From Bog-756 sp052143895 (GTDB taxonomy: Bacteria > Actinomycetota > Acidimicrobiia > Acidimicrobiales > RAAP-2), in the NCBI GenBank assembly GCA_052143895.1, contig JBKQRT010000179.1, forward strand, positions 3,489 through 67,488: a stretch of 64,000 bases of DNA, given 5' to 3'. Shown here piece by piece: positions 60,659 to 64,000 of the stretch. The notes under the pieces are model-generated. The model did no database searches. It was not told the origin of the DNA and saw only the letters and a program-made list of their open reading frames with translations. Position numbers and translations under genes: made by a program. The first letter of the stretch is position 1, and the number at the start of each line of letters is the position of its first letter.

Positions 60659-61783
60659 ATGCCCCCCGAGAAGCCGCACTGGGCCGAGCTGTTCACCGAG
60701 GTCGTAACGTCCGGGCTGTGCACCGGCTGTGCGGCCTGCGTCGTCGCCTGCCCGTACGACGTCCTCTCCTACGATGACACCGACGGGCGCTACAAGCCGT
60801 TCCACATCGATGCCGAAGGGGGTCCCGACAGTTGCACCCACGGGGTCAAGGGTTGCACCATGTGTACCCGCGCCTGCCCGAGGTTCCGGCTCTGGGAGCC
60901 CGAGATCGAGACCCACCTGTTCGGCCGCGAGCGCACCTCCGACGAGGTGGCCGGCATCTCATCGGACGTCCTGCTGGTACGGGCCACCGACCCCGAGGTG
61001 CACCAGCTCGGCCAGGACGGCGGGCTGGTCTCCGCACTGCTCATTTGGGCCCTCGAGCACGACGTGATCGACGCCGCTCTCGTCTCGGTCCTCGAGGGGG
61101 ACGGCTCCACGTGGAAGGCGGTGCCGGGGGTGGCCACCACCCGTGCCGACGTCCTCGCTGCCGCCGGTTCCCGCTACACCTACTCCGCCAACCCCCTGGC
61201 CTATCCCCTGGCCATCGAGGCCGGCGCCGAACGCATCGCCCTCGTGGGCATGGGCTGCCAGGCGTCGGCGGCTCCCGTGATGAAGGCTCGCAAGGCGGGC
61301 AAGATCGCCCGCCGGCTGTCCCTAACTATCGGGCTGCTCTGCTCCAAGACGTTCGACGACGCCATCTTCCCGGAGCTGTTCGAGGCCCGATACGGGATCG
61401 CCCGGGCCGACATCGAGAAGATGAACATCAAGGGCGTGTTCCAGGTCTGGACGCGCGACGGGAAGTTCCACGAGATCCCGCTCAAGGAGGCCCACGGCTG
61501 GACCCGGGAGGGTTGCGCCTCGTGCCCCGACTTCGCCGCCGAGCACGCCGACATCTCCACGGGTGGAATCGGGGCATTCAGCGACTGGACCTTGACCCTC
61601 GTCCGCACGGACCAGGGACGCGAGCTGCTGGCTGCGATGATCGCCGACGGCGCCATCGAGACGAGGCCGGGCGACGACGATCCTGGGGCCGTCGCCCTGC
61701 TGCACCGACTGGCCCGGGTCAGCCGCCGCCGGTGGCCGGAGACGGCGGTGCCGATGCCTCGGCGGCTACCGGCCTCCACATGA
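60659..61783 (+). CDS. F420 hydrogenase/dehydrogenase beta-subunit-like (FrhB) protein
   Basis: The 374-residue protein starts with two 4Fe-4S motifs: SGLCTGCAACVVACPYDVLS (CxxCxxCxxxCP) and GCTMCTRACPRFRLW. The FrhB N- and C-terminal domains follow (HQLGQDGGLVSALLIWALEH, GSRYTYSANPLAYPLAIEAG, IALVGMGCQASAAPVMKARK, LTIGLLCSKTFDDAIFPELF, CASCPDFAAEHADISTGGIG). Relatives move electrons between F420H2 or ferredoxin and a partner. The partner here is unknown because no hydrogenase or nitrite-reductase subunit is adjacent. It is probably transcribed as a leaderless mRNA. The many LLM proteins in the window are the natural consumers of F420. Confidence 0.92.
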   Translation: MPPEKPHWAELFTEVVTSGLCTGCAACVVACPYDVLSYDDTDGRYKPFHIDAEGGPDSCTHGVKGCTMCTRACPRFRLWEPEIETHLFGRERTSDEVAGISSDVLLVRATDPEVHQLGQDGGLVSALLIWALEHDVIDAALVSVLEGDGSTWKAVPGVATTRADVLAAAGSRYTYSANPLAYPLAIEAGAERIALVGMGCQASAAPVMKARKAGKIARRLSLTIGLLCSKTFDDAIFPELFEARYGIARADIEKMNIKGVFQVWTRDGKFHEIPLKEAHGWTREGCASCPDFAAEHADISTGGIGAFSDWTLTLVRTDQGRELLAAMIADGAIETRPGDDDPGAVALLHRLARVSRRRWPETAVPMPRRLPAST

Positions 61784-61979
61784 AAATCGCGTAATAATCG
61801 GCGGCTTCGGGTCCTTCGGCCCTGATCCGGTACACCGTCCGGGCGTATCCTGCTTCCACGGGGTCAAGCCGCAATCCGGTGGCTGCCACACCCCTTGCAG
61901 GCCGGACGACATCCGGTGCACCGTCCCTGGCGGAGGCTTCGCGCCCGGTGGACATGACAGATCTCTGGAGGACCACCGC

Positions 61980-64000
61980 TTGTTCGCCGCCCTCGGACGG
62001 TTCGCCGTACGCTTCCGCTGGCTGATCATCGCAGGTTGGATCGCACTGACAGTGGTGCTCCTGCTGACGTTGCCGTCGCTTTCGAGCGTCGAGAAGAGCA
62101 GCAACGCCCAGTTCCTGCCCGCCTCCTCGCCAAGCGTGCAGGCCGGTAACCTCGCCGCCCCCTTCGGGTCGAAGACCATCTCGACCGCCATGCTGGTCGC
62201 CGCCCCGGGCAGCGGACGGCTGACCGCCGCCGACGATTCTGCCATCGACCGGGTCGAGCAGGCGGTGCGATCCGTCCCGCGGGTGATCGCCGTCGACGAC
62301 CAAGGGCAGTCGGCCAATGGCCGCGCCCGACGGGCGGTCGTGCAGGTGGGCGTGTCCTCCTCCTCCATCGGCAAGGAGGCCACGGAGACCGTCACCGACA
62401 TCCGGTCGACGTTCACGAAGGTCGGGGCCCCCGCCGGCCTGGCGATCCACCTGACCGGCCCGCTGGCCCGGTCGGTCGACTCGCAGAACCAGAACAGCCA
62501 CACGGAGACCCTGACCGAGCTGCTCTCGGTCCTCTTCATCGTGGCGCTGCTCCTCCTGACCTTCCGGGCTTTGCTGGCGCCCGTGGTCGCGTTGTTCCCC
62601 TCGGTGGTGGCCATGTTCGCGGCCGGTCCGATCATTGCCCTCTCCACCCACATCGGCGTGCAGGTCTCGGACCTCACCTCAATCCTCCTCACCGTGCTCC
62701 TCCTCGGCGCGGGGACCGACTACGGGCTGTTCCTCATCTTCCGTGTCCGCGAGGAGCTCCGGCGGGGCATGGAGGTGCACGAGGCGGTGTCGTTCTCGCT
62801 GTGCAAGGTGGGCGAGTCGATCACCTTCTCCGGTCTGACCGTCATCGGCGCACTGTGCACTGTCGTCATCGCCATCTTCGGTCTCTACCAAGGGCTCGGT
62901 CCGGCGCTGGCCATCGGCATCGTGGTGGCGCTGGCGGCGAACCTCACCCTCCTGCCAGCCCTCCTCGCCGTCCTGGGGCGGAGCGTCTTCTGGCCACGGA
63001 TCCCCGAGGTGGGCCGGCACCACCGAGGGGTATGGGGCCGCATCGCCGGCAAGGTGGTCGGCCGGCCGGTGCTCACCCTTTGCATCGGGCTCGTCATCTT
63101 CGGAGGCCTGGCGCTGTCGATGCTGTCCTACGCCCCGTCCGGGTTCGGGGACCAGCCACCCCCCGCATCCTCGGACTCGACACGGGGCCAGACGCTGCTC
63201 TCCGCCAACTTCCCGTCGGCCGAGTCGCAACCCACCGATGTGCTGTTCCGCCTGCCCTCCTCCGTCTGGAACGATCCCCAAGTGTTGGCATCCGCCCAGA
63301 AGGGCCTGTCCCGCGCCGGTGACCTGGCCTCGGTGATCGGCGCCCTGAATCCCGACGGCACGCTGGTGAGCCCGGCGGAGCTCGCCGCGGCGCACCAGCA
63401 GCTGGCCGGCCTCGGCCCGGCGGCCGAGCTCCCGACGGAGGTGCCGCCCGGTGTGACGGTCTCCCCCGCCGCCTACAACGCGTACAAGGCGTCGAGCATG
63501 TTCATCAGTCCGGACGGGACGACCATCCAGTACGAGACGTCGCTTCGCGCCGGTCCCTCGACGAGCACGGCAGCGGCGCACGCCATTCCCGCCGTGCGGG
63601 ACGAAGTCGCCGACGTGGCCCGCTCGATCGGCGCCACCGCCAGCGGCGTCAATGGGTACGCCCCGGTGGCCGCCGATGTCGGGACCATCTCCGGAAACGA
63701 CCTGTTCCGGATCATCCCCATCGTCATGATCGTGCTGGCGCTGCTGCTGGCCGTCGTTCTACGGAGCCTGGTCGCCCCGCTCTACCTGGTGGTGAGCGTC
63801 GGGCTCTCGTACCTCGCCTCCCTCGGACTTGCCGTACTGGTCTTCGTCACCATCGGCGGCCAGGACGGCATCAATTTCGTCCTGCCGTTCTTCATGTTCA
63901 TCTTCATCATGGCCCTGGGGCAGGACTACAACATCCTGGTCATGACCCGGATCCGCGAGGAGGCCCATCACGCCCCCATACGGGTGGCCGTGCGGCGGGC
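61980..64000 (+). CDS. MMPL/RND-family transporter, cut by the right edge
   Basis: At least 673 codons read from a TTG at 61980, with GGAGG about 9 nt upstream, to the window end without a stop. The product starts FAALGRFAVRFRWLIIAGWI. It has a large external domain, then the first RND helix bundle with GAGTDYGLFLIFRVREELRR, a second external domain and the second bundle with ALGQDYNILVMTRIREEAHH. This is the two-fold layout of actinobacterial MMPL lipid exporters; the proton-relay Asp-Tyr pairs are present in both halves. The cargo is unknown. A ~195-nt gap separates it from the FrhB-like gene. Confidence 0.92.
   Translation, partial: MFAALGRFAVRFRWLIIAGWIALTVVLLLTLPSLSSVEKSSNAQFLPASSPSVQAGNLAAPFGSKTISTAMLVAAPGSGRLTAADDSAIDRVEQAVRSVPRVIAVDDQGQSANGRARRAVVQVGVSSSSIGKEATETVTDIRSTFTKVGAPAGLAIHLTGPLARSVDSQNQNSHTETLTELLSVLFIVALLLLTFRALLAPVVALFPSVVAMFAAGPIIALSTHIGVQVSDLTSILLTVLLLGAGTDYGLFLIFRVREELRRGMEVHEAVSFSLCKVGESITFSGLTVIGALCTVVIAIFGLYQGLGPALAIGIVVALAANLTLLPALLAVLGRSVFWPRIPEVGRHHRGVWGRIAGKVVGRPVLTLCIGLVIFGGLALSMLSYAPSGFGDQPPPASSDSTRGQTLLSANFPSAESQPTDVLFRLPSSVWNDPQVLASAQKGLSRAGDLASVIGALNPDGTLVSPAELAAAHQQLAGLGPAAELPTEVPPGVTVSPAAYNAYKASSMFISPDGTTIQYETSLRAGPSTSTAAAHAIPAVRDEVADVARSIGATASGVNGYAPVAADVGTISGNDLFRIIPIVMIVLALLLAVVLRSLVAPLYLVVSVGLSYLASLGLAVLVFVTIGGQDGINFVLPFFMFIFIMALGQDYNILVMTRIREEAHHAPIRVAVRR

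Overview
The window is GC-rich, gene-dense DNA of an actinobacterial type. The clues are F420/LLM-type flavin oxidoreductases, an F420 hydrogenase beta-type protein, a DUF222/HNH nuclease, an MMPL transporter, GTG starts and many candidate leaderless promoters (TANNNT followed after 6-7 nt by ATG or GTG). A type IV pilus operon together with a mycobacterial-style steroid side-chain operon outside an obvious mycobacterial context suggests the class Acidimicrobiia or a relative. That placement is an inference from gene content, not a phylogeny.

Layout. 0.3-8.4 kb: type IV pilus genes on the minus strand (pilB, pilT with an extra N-terminal MshEN-like domain, pilC, pilin), then a plus-strand prepilin-peptidase-like protein whose catalytic aspartates look substituted. 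8.4-10.75 kb: NarL-type response regulator and sensor kinase. 10.9-12.7 kb: two small unknown proteins, moaC (behind a possible 7-codon leader ORF) and an FmdB-type zinc ribbon. 12.8-16.8 kb: second PilT-type ATPase, a PilM-PilN fusion and a PilO-like protein. 16.8-23.1 kb: tldE/tldD, an FlK-like thioesterase, an AIM24-family protein and dxs.

23.1-43.9 kb: a catabolic block centred on steroid side-chain breakdown. It holds two acyl-CoA synthetases (FadD19-like and FadD17-like), a degenerate isochorismatase-fold protein, an EamA transporter, four LLM oxidoreductases, a PaaI-type thioesterase, and a five-gene overlapping operon matching the mycobacterial igr set (chsE2-chsH2-chsE1-chsH1-ltp2) with a divergent cytochrome P450. 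Three promoter regions in this block carry a sequence matching, exactly or with one mismatch, the KstR operator TnnAACnnGTTnnA, which suggests one TetR-type steroid regulon. A beta-propeller secreted protein, an ECF sigma/anti-sigma pair and an NCS1 permease also lie here.

44.0-55.3 kb: a complete minus-strand Tad/Flp pilus operon: lipoprotein, secreted protein, CpaB-like, TadZ, TadA, TadB, TadC, Flp-like pilin, two TadE-like, one TadG-like and a membrane LysM-BTAD protein, mostly with 4-nt start/stop overlaps. 55.3-57.2 kb is gene-poor and holds only short, uncertain ORFs. 57.2-64.0 kb: DUF222/HNH nuclease, a membrane-GNAT protein, a decayed 3' fragment of another HNH gene, an Fpg/Nei glycosylase, an FrhB-like protein and an MMPL transporter cut by the window edge.

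The window thus has two pilus machines (type IVa-like and Tad), neither with a visible secretin, as expected for a monoderm. It also has a compact pathway that would activate a C3 steroid side chain as a CoA thioester, dehydrogenate and hydrate it, and release propionyl-CoA by retro-aldol cleavage.
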